From contig CM055835.1 of NCBI GenBank assembly GCA_029582265.1, positions 10,407,500 to 10,471,499 on the forward strand: 64,000 nt of DNA, written 5' to 3'. Origin of the DNA: Zoroaster sp. YZ-2022 (lineage: Eukaryota; Echinodermata; Asteroidea; Forcipulatida; Zoroasteridae). The notes beneath the pieces were generated by a model. That model was not told where the DNA came from and did not search any database. It saw only the letters and a list, made by a program, of their open reading frames with translations. Each line of letters begins with the position of its first letter. Position 1 is the stretch's first letter. The translations under genes and the position numbers were made by a program. Below, piece after piece: positions 40,891 through 51,422 of this stretch.

Positions 40891-41009
40891 AGATGGCGCC
40901 GGAGATCCTTCGAACCAAAACTTGATTATTGAAGCCAGGCCAAAAGGCCTTAGCAGTCCTCGTTAGCACCCCAAAAAGGCATATTTGATCTACAACTCAG
41001 TAGCAAATA

Positions 41010-41129
41010 TTTATAATAATAATAATAATTATTATTATTATCATTATTTCGCGTTAGCACAGCATGAAAAGAAAGATCTTGTTTTCATTTCTGCCGGATA
41101 CACCTCAAGTCAAGCTACGTCCCGTAGCC
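41010..41129 (-). repeat. RLE-type LINE 3' UTR and (TAA)n tail
   Basis: Between the ORF stop at 41130 and a (TAA)/(ATT) microsatellite at 41012-41046. This is the 3' end of the next LINE in coding sense. Confidence 0.7.
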
Positions 41130-43783
41130 TTAGATCTCAAGTGTCTTTCGCAGAATCCTTGCTGTCCCTAAGAGTGCTGCCTTCTGTAGTAATTCTACTC
41201 TAACAGATGTTTCTATCTCCTTGAGATGTTTCTCCAACGCCTTCGGGATTGTACCAAGTGCTCCCACTACCACGGGAATAACCTTCACCTTGACTTGCCA
41301 CAGCTTGCGGAGTTCTCTCGCTAAATCCTGATATTTATGTACTTTCTCATTCTCCTTCGATGCTACTCTACTATCACCCGGCACATCTTCTCATGCTTAT
41401 CCAAGACAATATCATCCGGCCGTCTATGTTTTATAACATGATCTGTCTGGATGTTGAAGTCCCAGAGAATCTTGACATGGTCCGTTTCTTCTACCTTTTC
41501 CGGCACATGGTCGTACCACTTCGATTGCACCTTGACACCGTACTTCTGACACAAAGCCCAAATCACCTTGGTCAACTTGTCGTGTCTGCCTTTGTACTCT
41601 GTCTGAGTATGCACTCTGCATTCGCTGACAATTCTGCACATACAAGAGACATCTGACTTCTCGATCCTTGACTTCATCACATTCGTCGGCAGAGTCTGGT
41701 CTTGCGCTGCAGTAATCAGACACTTAGCTTCTTTCTTCAGTTCTCCTCTCCTCAACCATTCCCAAGTCTTGCTACTCGCTAATTCTTCGGTACATCTCAG
41801 GAATTGGCCGTGAAGTGTTTTTCCTGCCAATCTCGTGTTCTTTCTTCTCTTCTGTGATTCTTGTACTCCTTTGGACCTAATTCGTCTGCCTCCATGTATT
41901 TCTGCGCAACCTTCAACAACTTTTCCTGAGTACTACTTACATGATACTGCAAGCTCCTTCTCTCGATGTTAACGCTGTCTGATATACACTAAGTAACCCT
42001 CTTCCTCCCTCTGACCTCGGTAGATAGAGTCTGCTGACATTCGACCGTGGATGTAAGATACCGTACATCGTCATCACTTTCCTCGTTTTCCTGTCAGCAA
42101 CATCTAGATCTGCCTTAGTCCACTCGACAATTCCTGTACTATACCTCATCAGCGACACAGCCCAAGTGTTGATCGCCTTTATCATATTACCTCCGTTGAG
42201 CTTGGACTTCAAACACTTCTTCACTCGTCTGATATACTCTTTCTTAAGCCTCTCTTTTGATTCCTCATGCAGTACGTGATCTGCTTCAAGCACTCCAAGA
42301 TACTTATAACTTTCTTCTTCACCTAACACCCTCAATTGTGTGCCATCTGGTAAAGCAATTCCATCCGAATATACCCTTATACCCCTCTTCATGGTCATCG
42401 CAGCACATTTCTCCAGACCAAACTTCATGCCGATGTCATCGCTAAAAATCCGAACAGTCTGCACCAAGGAAACAATCTCTTTCTCGTTCTTCGCAAACAA
42501 CTTCAGGTCGTCCATGAAGAGCAAATGATTAATCCTGCATCCATCCTTCGTCATCTCGTATCCCGCAGTAACCTTCCGCAAAATCATCGTCAAAGGGAAC
42601 AGCGCCAAACCAAACAACAGTGGTGACAGAGAATCGCTCTGGAAAATACCTCGTCTGATGTTTACTTTACCAAGACATTCATCACTGGCCATCAGATTTG
42701 TTCTCCATGTCTTCATGCTCTCAGCCAGAAGACATTTCACCGCATCAGTTGCCCCCATCATATCCAAACATTCCATAATCCACGAGTGTGATACTATGTC
42801 GTATGCCTTCTTGTAATCTATCCATGCTATAGTCTTATCAATGATGAGTTGGTCAGAAGTTTATACATCATCGGTAGACATGTAATAGGTCGACAGTTAC
42901 TTGCAATGTTATCGTTCTTAATGTCCTTCATGATGAGTACCGTTCTTGCTTCAGTCATCCACGTCGGAACGTTGCCACGCACTAAGCACTCTTGCAGCTG
43001 CTGGGCTATTCTTTCGTGAAGACTACTGAAGTTCTTAAGCCAGTATCCGTGGGCTTTCCAATTCGGCACTTTCCTCAAATGTTTCTTCACCTTGTTCACA
43101 TCAATCTGAAATCCCTCTTGTTGTTGTACATTATTTAACTCGTCTTTCACGTCGGCTAACCATTCTGCTTTTCTGTTGTGATCACCAGGCTGATCCCAAA
43201 GGCCACCCCAAAAATTCCTTGCCTCTGCTAGCTCTGGGCCCACTTGTCAGTTGTCACATTTCCCGTCCAATTCTTTGAATAATTGACGTTGATTTGTAGG
43301 CGATTTTGATGAAACTGCCTGACCCTGTCATCGTACCTCTTTACTTTCGCAGCCTTTGCCTTAACCCTTTGCTTTATTTCCTCCTTAACTACACTCATCC
43401 CCTTTCCTTTTACTTGATACTTCTTTATTAATATATTCCTCATATCTGAATCTTTCATTGCACCTCTATCCATTTGCTTTATTCTACTGAGATCTTTCGT
43501 TAATTTGGCCCTCAAGTCTACATTTCCACCAAGGTTTATTATCTTTATGTTGTGATTGTGAAAATGTTACTCCTGATCTCTCCGCTACTACAACTGCACC
43601 TGCAAAGACAAGATCGTTAATTTCAGAAAGATTAGTAGTACTTACCGTCCCAAGGATTCTACTTACCATATCTGACACATTTGTCAGCTTTTTCCTTGGG
43701 ACCTGGCGCAATGCAGGAATACTCCACTTATTATTAGTATTATTATCATCACCATTATCATCACCATTATCATCGCAACACAT
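41130..43783 (-). pseudogene. RLE-type non-LTR retrotransposon ORF (R2-group-like)
   Basis: Minus-strand frames 43783-43484, 43515-43228, 43243-42827, 42776-41937, 41830-41363 and 41384-41130 overlap in sequence order. They give an N-terminal basic region (KPWWKCRLEGQI), RT entry CRPITCLPMMYKLLT, motif A around AWIDYKKAYD (about 42830-42800), motif B QSDSLSPLLFGLAL, motif C LLFMDDLKLF, a Cys/His region CMCRIVSECRVHTQTEYKGRHDK, and RRPDDIVLDKHEKMCRVIVEVACPGD. The last is the PD..D block of a restriction-like endonuclease placed after the RT. It ends LLGTARILRKTLEI. That order defines the RLE-type LINEs (R2/NeSL/Hero group). Five frameshifts inactivate it. The clade within the group is not decided. 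Confidence 0.75.
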
Positions 43784-43801
43784 TGTCCACTCTACTCTAC
43801 A

Positions 43802-44266
43802 TTAAAGGGCCTATGTAATATGATTTTTTTCTAATAATTTGAATACATAAGTCGGTATGTTGAAATCACTTTTCTCCCTTTTAATTGCCAATTTGTGGAT
43901 ATTTTTATACCGGTACCTTTTGGCACTTTTTGGTATTATGCTGAACACCTGAGATCATGAGATCACAACAGGAACTGAGTGTCACAGCAGTGTCACAGCG
44001 GTACGGTACTAAAAGCGCAAAAATCAACCCCCGTGCAACCCTTATCCAAGAACGCAGTCATTACATCGGTTTACTAACTGGTTACCAAACACTCACGACG
44101 TTTGAAAAACGAGGAATTCTATCAACTTTTATGCACAAAACAACCCTGATGTTGCATTGCATCTGATCTTGTGTTTAGCATAAGTACCCAAAAGGTCTCA
44201 AAACACCCACAATTTGGCAATTAACAAGAAAATGTGATTTCAACATGCATTACATAGGCCCTTTAA
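43802..44266. mobile_element. Palindromic MITE with TTAAAGGGCCTATGTAAT ends
   Basis: TTAAAGGGCCTATGTAAT and its exact complement bound 465 bp. The inverted match continues inward (TGTTGAAATCAC, TTAATTGCCAA, CCTTTTGG, ATTATGCTGAACAC and partners). It begins and ends with TTAA, the piggyBac-type target. Non-coding. It sits directly 5' of the RLE-type LINE. Confidence 0.8.
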
Positions 44267-44269
44267 GAT

Positions 44270-44510
44270 ACAGTAGGGTGAAACAGAGTGCTCGTGTGTC
44301 AAGGATATACACAAATATTTAAACTAAACAAAACCAACAGTACCCTCAATATTCACTTCACATGAATAATTTATTTTTATTTCAACTGCCCAGAAGCACG
44401 GTAAAACATGTAACTACATAAAATTACATTTTATAAACCCTTTAAAGCAGATTTTTCAGAGATCTCGGTGGTGAATTTGTAGGGCTTCCAAATATCTTCA
44501 GACATTTTTC
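44270..44510. other. Possible 3' UTR of the minus-strand exon
   Basis: No ORF. The minus strand carries AATAAAAATAAAT near 44370-44380, which could serve as a polyadenylation signal about 140 bp after the stop at 44514. Confidence 0.3.
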
Positions 44511-44513
44511 GTG

Positions 44514-44750
44514 TCATGTGAAAAAACTGATGTCTATGTTAGCTGCACAACCTTCGAAGGGAGTAATTAATGTGATTTGTTCAATCGTCGACAATTCATT
44601 TCTCAGCAGTTGGGGACTGAATTTCTCTAATAATTGGGCACATTTGTATCCAACAGATGAGTACCAAATAGTAACCAATGAAACATGGTAGTTTTGCCTT
44701 GGCCTTTTTAAAAACCTGTATTCATACCTCAAAACATCATTGACATAATA
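44514..44750 (-). CDS. Possible terminal exon of an unidentified host gene
   Basis: The minus strand has a strong splice acceptor TTGCAATTTGAATTTCAG ending at 44751. It is followed by an open frame of 78 codons (YYVNDVLRYEYRFLKRPRQ ... SSVGYKCAQLLEKFSPQLL ... ITPFEGCAANIDISFFT) that ends in TGA. The composition is that of a folded globular protein and differs from the repeats around it. I cannot name the family, and no upstream exon is evident: 45097-47990 is a LINE. A decayed element ORF remains possible. Confidence 0.35.
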   Translation of the reverse strand, partial: YYVNDVLRYEYRFLKRPRQNYHVSLVTIWYSSVGYKCAQLLEKFSPQLLRNELSTIEQITLITPFEGCAANIDISFFT

Positions 44751-45096
44751 CTGAAATTCAAATTGCAAAACATTGTAACTATAGTACTTTCTCTTGGAAA
44801 TAAAGTTTATATAATGCACTTTTTTGATACGGGGCTTTCATGTAAAATCAATACACACCAACAAATTCCTTTTTCATGTTATACAATCCTGTGGCATATT
44901 TTAAATTATAATAAATGTTTCATGATCGAAATTAATACAACATAAAATAGATTTTGATCCTTTTGATATGGCTGCTATATTTTTTATTTTTAATGGAAAT
45001 TATATCTTTGGTTACAAAAACCCAAAATGCACAATGGTATTACAACCTCTCTTACTAAATGTGGCACATCTTGTGTGAAGTGCCGCACAAAATTGT

Positions 45097-46489
45097 TCAG
45101 TTGTCATGTAAAGACAGGTATACATTAAAGAACATAAAAATAAGTAGGAGTGGAATGATATATGAAAAAACAGCACATTTAACATAAAACATTATGTTTT
45201 TAAAAATAAAAGAAATATTAATTTTAATGAAGGTTGGACAATAATTATCGGTACTACTTACTTTTGCAAAATTTGTGGCAAGTATTTCTGCCTTATCTTT
45301 GTCAGTTAAAGCTTCTATATTGTTCATATTGTAGAACAGGGATGCTATTTGTGTTTGTTTTATGGATTCGTTTAATTTTATTCCAAATTATTTTGGTAAT
45401 AGTTTTTGGATTAAGTTCATCACAGAAATTTTCCCAATCTTTTCTTTTAGCATTGTTTATTGTTTTTCTTGCGTGGCGTTTGCTTTTTTGTATAGTATCA
45501 GGTCTGATGGTAGACGTGTTTTTCTTAATTTTTTGAGTGCATTTATTTTGTTATCTATGGCCTATTTACAGTTTTCGTTCCACCATGATTTTGGGATTTT
45601 TTTATGGTTCGGATTGGTTTTTGGTATGGAATAAGTCATGGCGGAATTTAGTTGATTAGAAAATTTGTATATGTGTCATCAATATTATCTAGATTGTTTG
45701 GTTCAGTTATGTTATCGATACAGGCATTTTGAAATTTGTTCCAGTCAGATTTTTTAAATGACCATTTAGGGGATGTTTTAGAATAATTTTTTTGTGTAGG
45801 AAAATTTATTTCAATAAGAATCGGGCAGTGGTCACTCCCCCAGGTGTTATTTAAGACTGTCCATTTGCAGTTTGTGGCTATTCTTGGAGATGTGAGGGTG
45901 ATGCCAATACAGGATAGAGTACCCTGGTTTGAGTTTATTCTAGTGCCTTCGCCCGAGTTCATACATATCATATCGTGGGTAAAAATAGCGTCTTCTATTA
46001 TTTTTACCTTTATGGTCTAGTTTAGAGCTTCCCCAGAGTGGGTTGTGTCCGTTAAGATCACCGCAGATTATATAAGGTTTATCTGTTTTTTCAAAAATTT
46101 CATTTAAGGAGTTGGATTTTAGGGTGATACAGGGATTATAAATGTTTATTATATTTATTTTATTGTTATGATCATCATAGAGTTCACCTATCTGGTATTC
46201 TATAGGGGTATTATGGTCGGATGTATCTGTGTATTTAAAGCCTAGACCACGTTTTATAAATATTGCACAACCTCCACCACATTTTTTAGATGTAGTGATT
46301 TTTCTCTCTATAGATATCATAGCCAGGTAAGTTATAAGTTTTTTCTTCCTTCAGCCAAGTTTCTTGAATGCAGATTATATCTGGTTTTGGTGTCCAAGAA
46401 TTAATATTATGTTTAAATTCTTTACTATGAGCTAAAAGTGACAGGGCATTCCATTGTAAGATTGTAAGAACCATAAGTGTAATGATCAT
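45097..46489 (-). pseudogene. I/Nimb-like LINE ORF2, endonuclease part
   Basis: Minus-strand frames 46489-46286, 46320-45940 and 45971-45648 with continuation to about 45230 give an apurinic endonuclease. The segments are ILQWNALSLLAHSKEFKHNI, PDIICIQETWLKEE, GGGCAIFIKRGL, ICGDLNGHNPLWGS and the catalytic WGSDHCPILIEI. The linker continues (EALTDKDKAEILATNFAKVSS) and breaks off near 45230. The reverse transcriptase is entirely absent, so the 3' half was deleted or replaced: the opposite of the usual 5' truncation. Several stops are present. Confidence 0.75.
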
Positions 46490-46579
46490 GTTGTTGGTTT
46501 ATTTGTTTTCCTACCTTTTTGGCTAGTGTGTGTTTTGGGAGTATTTGGTGGGTCCATTGTTGTTTGTGTTTGTTTTCTG

Positions 46580-47990
46580 CTAGGTGATTTTTTCCTTGTG
46601 TTCACAGGTGATTTGGGAAGGTGTTCTGTGTTTTCTTTGTTTTGCTTTTTGTGTTATTGTTTCTTCGGAGTGGAGGACGTGATTTTCTAGTGTTTTTATG
46701 GCAGCGGTTCTTTCATCTTTATTTTTGATAGTATCCCATATTTGCATTGTGCCAGTAAGTAATTCGATTAGGTCTTGCTCATTGTATGTGTTTTGTTGTG
46801 TTGATTCAGTTTGGGTTTCTGCTACTTGGTCTGTTTGGGTGGTGTCGTCCTTAGTACTTATTTTTGTGGGATACTGGGTTGGTGTGTCTATGTCATTATT
46901 GGTCATTGTGTTTCGCAATTGTGTTTTTTCTTTAGTGTTTGTTGTTGGGTATGTGGGTGTTGTTTGGCTGGGTGTATTTGCTCCAATTGTAATGTCGGTT
47001 CTTATAGCTTTTGCAGCTTCTGCATATGATATTTTGTATGACACTCGGATATTTTGAATGTTTCTTTCTTGTTTCATTGTTTGACATCCACCATATGCTG
47101 ACGAGTGGCGTTCGCCACACCTGCAGCATTTTACTTTTTCCTTTTGATGACATTGTTCAAAGGCATGCGACTCGCCACATCGCACGCATCATGTTGAGCT
47201 TCTGCAGTTGTTTGCCACGTGGCCTAGTCTTTGGCAATTAATTAAAGCATCTTATTATTGGAGGAATGTAGGGTTTCAGTGAGAAGTATTCATATCCTAT
47301 TTTGATTTTCTCTGGGAGGTTTGGTGTATTGTAAGTTAGGCATATGGCTAGGCTGTTTTCTAGTTTTCCGTTTATTTTCCTCATTAGTCTTTTAGCATTA
47401 ATCACACATTGGCTTTTACATACTTTTAGGATGTCATTTTCTGTTACATCTATTGGAATGCCGGTGATGACACCTTTACTTTGAGTTTGTGATTTTACAA
47501 ATTCGGCGGTTACTGTCCATTGGTCTAATTGTGTTATTGTTTTAAGTTTTTTTGCTTGAGCTGCGGTGTAACAGCATACCGTGATCCCTCCTTGATTATT
47601 TTTAGTTACGGTTTTTATTATGTCCTTTCCTATTTTGTTTAGTGCTTTTGCAATTTTTATCGGGTTTAGTTTAGAAAGTTTGATTTCTGGGGAGTTGATA
47701 ATTACCATAGTTGGCTGATTTGGAGTGTTGTTATCTTGAGTAAGTCTGCGTTTAGGTTGTGGAGTTTTGTAGTCGCTGTCGTCTGATTCTGTGTAGATAT
47801 CACTGTATGTTATGCTGTTTGATTGTGAGCGTTTGCGTTTTATTTTCTTTGATTGAGAATCATTTTGTGCTTGGCTGTACAAGATGTCGAAGGTTGATCG
47901 TGGATGATTATATTTATTCTCATGGTTGTCTTGAAAATCCATTGCCGATTGGGAGTGATCCAAATCAGATTCTGAATCTTCATCAGCCAT
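46580..47990 (-). pseudogene. I/Nimb-like LINE ORF1 (gag-like, three zinc knuckles)
   Basis: ORF1 starts MADEDSESDLDHSQ at 47990. It contains a basic KKIKRKRSQS patch and an RRM-like middle (IKIAKALNKIGKDI ... GVITGIPIDVTENDILKVC). After CFN a 4-bp duplication (TTTAATTAATTGCC instead of TTTAATTGCC) shifts frame in the first knuckle (C..CQRLGHVANNC). Next come CVRCGESHAFEQC and CCRCGERHSSAYGGC, the gag-type CCHC series typical of I, Nimb and Jockey LINEs. A TGA replaces an expected CGA in the segment between the first and second knuckles. The C-terminus is Thr/Gln-rich. Confidence 0.75.
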
Positions 47991-47999
47991 GGCTGATTT

Positions 48000-48848
48000 A
48001 GATTGATCGAGAAAACCAAATAATATGCCTTCTGATTTAAAGGTATTGCTTACCTTGATTAGCTTCTAGGAAAAGTAGAATATTTATCGTAATAGGCCTA
48101 CTGGTCAAAATTGAAATCGAAAATCAAATTTCGCGCCACATCCAAAGAAACGTCACGTCACCATAAAAAAGTGTGTATCGACTGAGTACGTCTTCTCGCA
48201 TCGACGTCCAGACACGAAGTCCGCTTGACTAATATACCAATACACATCACAGCTATACCCATCCGCGCAGCGGATTAATAGTTCCGTAAGAACTAATTTC
48301 CGTACTAATTCACTACCCCGTTCAACCGTACGAAAATACATTTCCCATATGCGCAGCCAGTACAGTATATGTGACTATGGTAAGAACTGTACGGAACCAG
48401 CTCAAGCAGAAGCGGAATGAAAGTTAATTTGACTCTGTTAGTTCTGCACGATGAATTCTATAGTCTACACATACACCAGTTCATCTGTTAGGTATCAATG
48501 ACATTTCTCACCTGTGAATGTATCTTTCAGCTCTGTAAGCCCCAGTCGTCGAGTAGCATTTCAAGCTCCGCCATGATGCTGGTCCGTGTATGACGTGCTC
48601 ACCACGTGTGTACATTTCTCAACCGTTAGCTAATGCTACACTCTTTCCTTCCAAAATTCCCCAACCTATGGGGTTATTGCTTGATTTACCCAATGAAATG
48701 GTAGTTCAAACAATACAATAATTGCGTACATTAATTGGGCAATGATTGCCTAATGAATATGTCTAAAAAAAATATACCCAAGGCTTGTTACTTTTTTCAT
48801 TTACCCAACAGCAAAATGTGCCCATTAATTGAATAAACAAATGGGTAA
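48000..48848. other. LINE 5' UTR and unassigned flank
   Basis: The first 60-100 bp probably belong to the LINE 5' UTR (coding sense). From about 48655 to 48850, several TTGGG/CCCAA-type words (ATTGGGCAATG, TACCCAA) recall the element at 59.1-59.8 kb, but boundaries cannot be set. TAGGCCTA at 48093-48100. Confidence 0.35.
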
Positions 48849-49010
48849 AACTTGTAGCTTTGCATGGTGAAGAGGAGAGGTAAGACTGATTGCGGTGACA
48901 CCATGTGAAATTCTCAATTGAGTAGTAATTAGTTCTGAAAAGAACTGGAGGTTACAACTCGACGTTTCGATCAGTATGCTCTGATCGTCCTCAGGAGAAT
49001 GCTGCTGTTT
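48849..49010 (-). mobile_element. Penelope-like element terminal segment
   Basis: ACTTGTAGCTTTGCATGGTGAA...TTCTGAAAAGAACTGG...TTACAACTCGACGTTTCGATCAG is shared with the segments at 63029-63132 and 63623-63697. It lies just 3' (coding sense) of the GIY-YIG frame, as Penelope-like terminal repeats do. Confidence 0.65.
48951..48995 (-). ncRNA. Hammerhead-like motif in Penelope terminus
   Basis: Minus strand: CTGAGGA (CUGANGA core), an extra C, stem II GATCAG/CTGATC (6 bp) with loop AGCATA, GAAA box, short stem III AC..GT and then TT. Stem I pairing (..TTCTC against GTAACC) is not present in the monomer. It is either a decayed ribozyme or one that works only as a dimer. Confidence 0.45.
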
Positions 49011-49085
49011 AAGTAGGCTGCTAAAGGATCACGCGATGACTGGATGTTGGGGTTGGGGAGAGGAGTGTGTGCTCACTGAACTGAA

Positions 49086-49555
49086 TCAGTTGTTAACAAG
49101 GGGGAAGGAGAATGATCCCTCAGTCTGGGGTGGGTTGTGGACTTTGGATATAGAAGATCCTTCGGTCCGTAGTAGTGGTCGCCAAATATCGCTGATGTAG
49201 AAGCCGATGTCCTGTGGAACAGTGTCGTGTTTAACAATCTCGATGGCATCTCTGATGCGTCTGGGGTGCCATGTGTCGATGGGTGTGATTAGTTGAGCTG
49301 CCTGCCAGTCGATTTGGTGGTCCTTGATGTGGGAGTGTTTGACGATGGCTGACTTCTCAAAATCTCCTCTGCGGCCGTGCGCTCGGTGTTCTTTCAGTCT
49401 AGTGGGGGAGATTCCACCCTGTTTCGCCGATGTAGACCTTACCCTTATCCTTGTGAGTGTGGAGAAGTCCTTGAAATTTGCTGGGGGCTGAGTGGTAGAC
49501 TTGGATGCCTGCTTGTCGGAGGATGCGCTGAAGTTTATGCGCTGAATAAACAAAT
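49086..49555 (-). pseudogene. Penelope-like element GIY-YIG endonuclease end
   Basis: The minus-strand frame VYIGETGW (one-base insertion after it) leads into TRLKEHRAHGRRGDFEKSAIVKHSHIKDHQIDWQ ... HPRRIRDAIEIVKHDTVPQDIGFYISDIWRPLL. KVYIGET and the following Arg, His and Glu are the GIY-YIG nuclease core that ends Penelope-like ORFs. The RT is not present upstream, so the copy is 5' truncated near 49560. The frame is otherwise open to its stop at 49086. Confidence 0.8.
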
Positions 49556-49559
49556 GACC

Positions 49560-50815
49560 AACAAAATAATACGCAAAGGAATTTACCTAGAATTTGTTGT
49601 GCCCATCATTTTTAATAGTGTGTCACCTACAGAAGATTTTCAGATAGCTGTCGTTAGAAATACAGTACAGGCAAATATTGTAACATTGTGTACAGAGTAA
49701 AGTAAAGATAAAACAGTCAATAAATAATCAGTTATAAATCAGTCAAAGTAAAAAGAAAATGCAGTCACGTAAAAACAGATTACCCCCCCTACTTCACCAC
49801 TCCAGGACCAATACTCCCCCACCCCGGAATACTGAGGTTATTTTGTTCGATCGTCGCAAATTGCTTGAGACTCATCAGTGTTTGCCTTGCCAATAAAACT
49901 GTTTGAACAAGCCAATGTTTGCTGACTGAGATATCTTAATATGTAAGTTGATGGAACTTGATTATGGTGTTGAAAAACTGTTCTATAAACCTATTCATTA
50001 AATATATTTCCATTTGAAGAAAACGGTCAATTTATTTGCTGATTTTAACTCTTTAACTGATTTTTCCATTTCCATCACACTATCATAATACACGCTTTAT
50101 GGATTGTTTTCTTGTGGAAGATGCGCGTGGCAAATCCCCTGCCCAGCATAGACTTGTACACGTAAATTGTACTGAAAAGTTTCCAAACTTTCTCCAAAAT
50201 ATATCAGTACAATATCCGTGCACAACAAGTATATTTCACCATAAACCTTTCTTCTTTAACCCACTCGATTACTAATGGCCTAATGCGCTTTACAAATTTT
50301 AGTATTGATTCGATTCAATATAAGTGTTTCCTGAAGAAGTAAAAATAGCTGGCCTGTGAGATTCATATGAATAACAATCCTGCAAAACACAATGTAGGTA
50401 TTATATTCGTCCTTCGCCTTAAATATTACTCGAATGACACTTATTTTTGGCAGATAGCTCATCAAAACAATTATGACTTATGTTGACTTATTGCCTGCCT
50501 TGCCTCACAGTATACAGCAGAGAGCTCAGTAGAACTAAACATGTCTCGTCACGTTTCACATACTATTGCGAAGCGAATTGTGAAGTCAAACTCTGAGATT
50601 CACCGTACGATAAAAAAATAATGTTACCAAGTTTACATCACGTAAGCATTTTAGATAATAATATTTATATTGTGATAATCTGGTAAATATCAATGTTCTT
50701 TGCAAATTCCCTTTAACCCTATCAGGTCTGGGCCGTTTTTCGGTCTCAGTTCGTATATTACTTTCGCTATTTTAACAGACACTATTTTATTTATCATCGG
50801 AAACATTAGCTGATG
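49560..50815. other. No recognisable feature
   Basis: AT-rich, no supported gene or repeat boundary. Confidence 0.4.
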
Positions 50816-50819
50816 GTGT

Positions 50820-51025
50820 GTCCCACGATAAACAGGGTATGGAATCGAATTGCTAGTTTTTTATTAACTCAGAAATTAATACCCCATGATAAGGTCATAT
50901 TACCGTTGCTGCTGCATAAATGAGCCATTTTTTCAGTCACTGTGTTCATATTACACCAGGACAACGATTCCATGCCCTGTTGAAAGTCTGCTCTAATTGT
51001 GACGATATTGTCCCTTTAAACCAAG
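50820..51025. mobile_element. MITE family GGACAATATCGTC, copy 3 (imperfect palindrome)
   Basis: The right end GACGATATTGTCCCTTTAA (complement TTAAAGGGACAATATCGTC) matches the end of copy 2 at 36204. Sequence inside it (AACGATTCCATGCCCTGTTG) is the inverse of ACAGGGTATGGAATCG at the left side, so the copy is palindromic with a missing left terminus. Confidence 0.6.
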
Positions 51026-51279
51026 CTTCTGACCACTATTTTGTGAAATATCTCGTTTCGAAGTACTTGTATTTTTTTCTGAAAGGAATTTATCAATGTT
51101 CAAATAAAAACAAAAACAATTCAGGAAATTGTCGGTAAAACACTGACGATACATATTTAAGAGCACACAATTAAACTATAACCATTCTTACATTCAAAGG
51201 GGGAGGGGGTAAAACATTGTATTTAGTAAAGTTCCTTGATTCCTAAAATCCTCTTCTCCATTTAACCTTTTGTGTATTA

Positions 51280-51422
51280 TTCTTAATAGTCAGTTTATTG
51301 AATGTTGTCTTTTATACTGTATACGTTTGTATTGTCGTTTTTACCTGTATTGCCAGTGGAAATTTTATTTATATGTTTTTAAATGTGGACAATAAATGCA
51401 ATCTAATCTAATCTAATCTAAC
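51280..51422 (+). mobile_element. LINE 3' end with (TAATC)n tail
   Basis: TTGCCAGTGGAAATTTTATTTATATG...GGACAATAAATGCAATCTAATCTAATCTAATCTAA: a 3' UTR end with an AATAAA signal and a pentamer tail at 51400-51422. A similar GATTGCCAGTGTAAAATGTAATAAAATAAAAA occurs at 52336-52370. No coding part is attached. Confidence 0.5.

Larger units (their letters stand above)
36331..40930 (-). mobile_element. Tx1/L1-like LINE with ORF1, ORF2 and 3' hairpin
   Basis: From 5' to 3' on the minus strand: ORF1 (about 40890-39479), ORF2 (about 39420-36400), a terminal hairpin at 36358-36331 and an (AAT)n tail to about 36300. A 657-bp element interrupts ORF2 at 36778-37434. Both ORFs carry frameshifts and stops. 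The apurinic endonuclease that should precede the RT is not recognisable between 39420 and 39479, so a deletion has removed it. Its downstream neighbour at 41015 is the tail of the next LINE in the same orientation. Confidence 0.75.
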
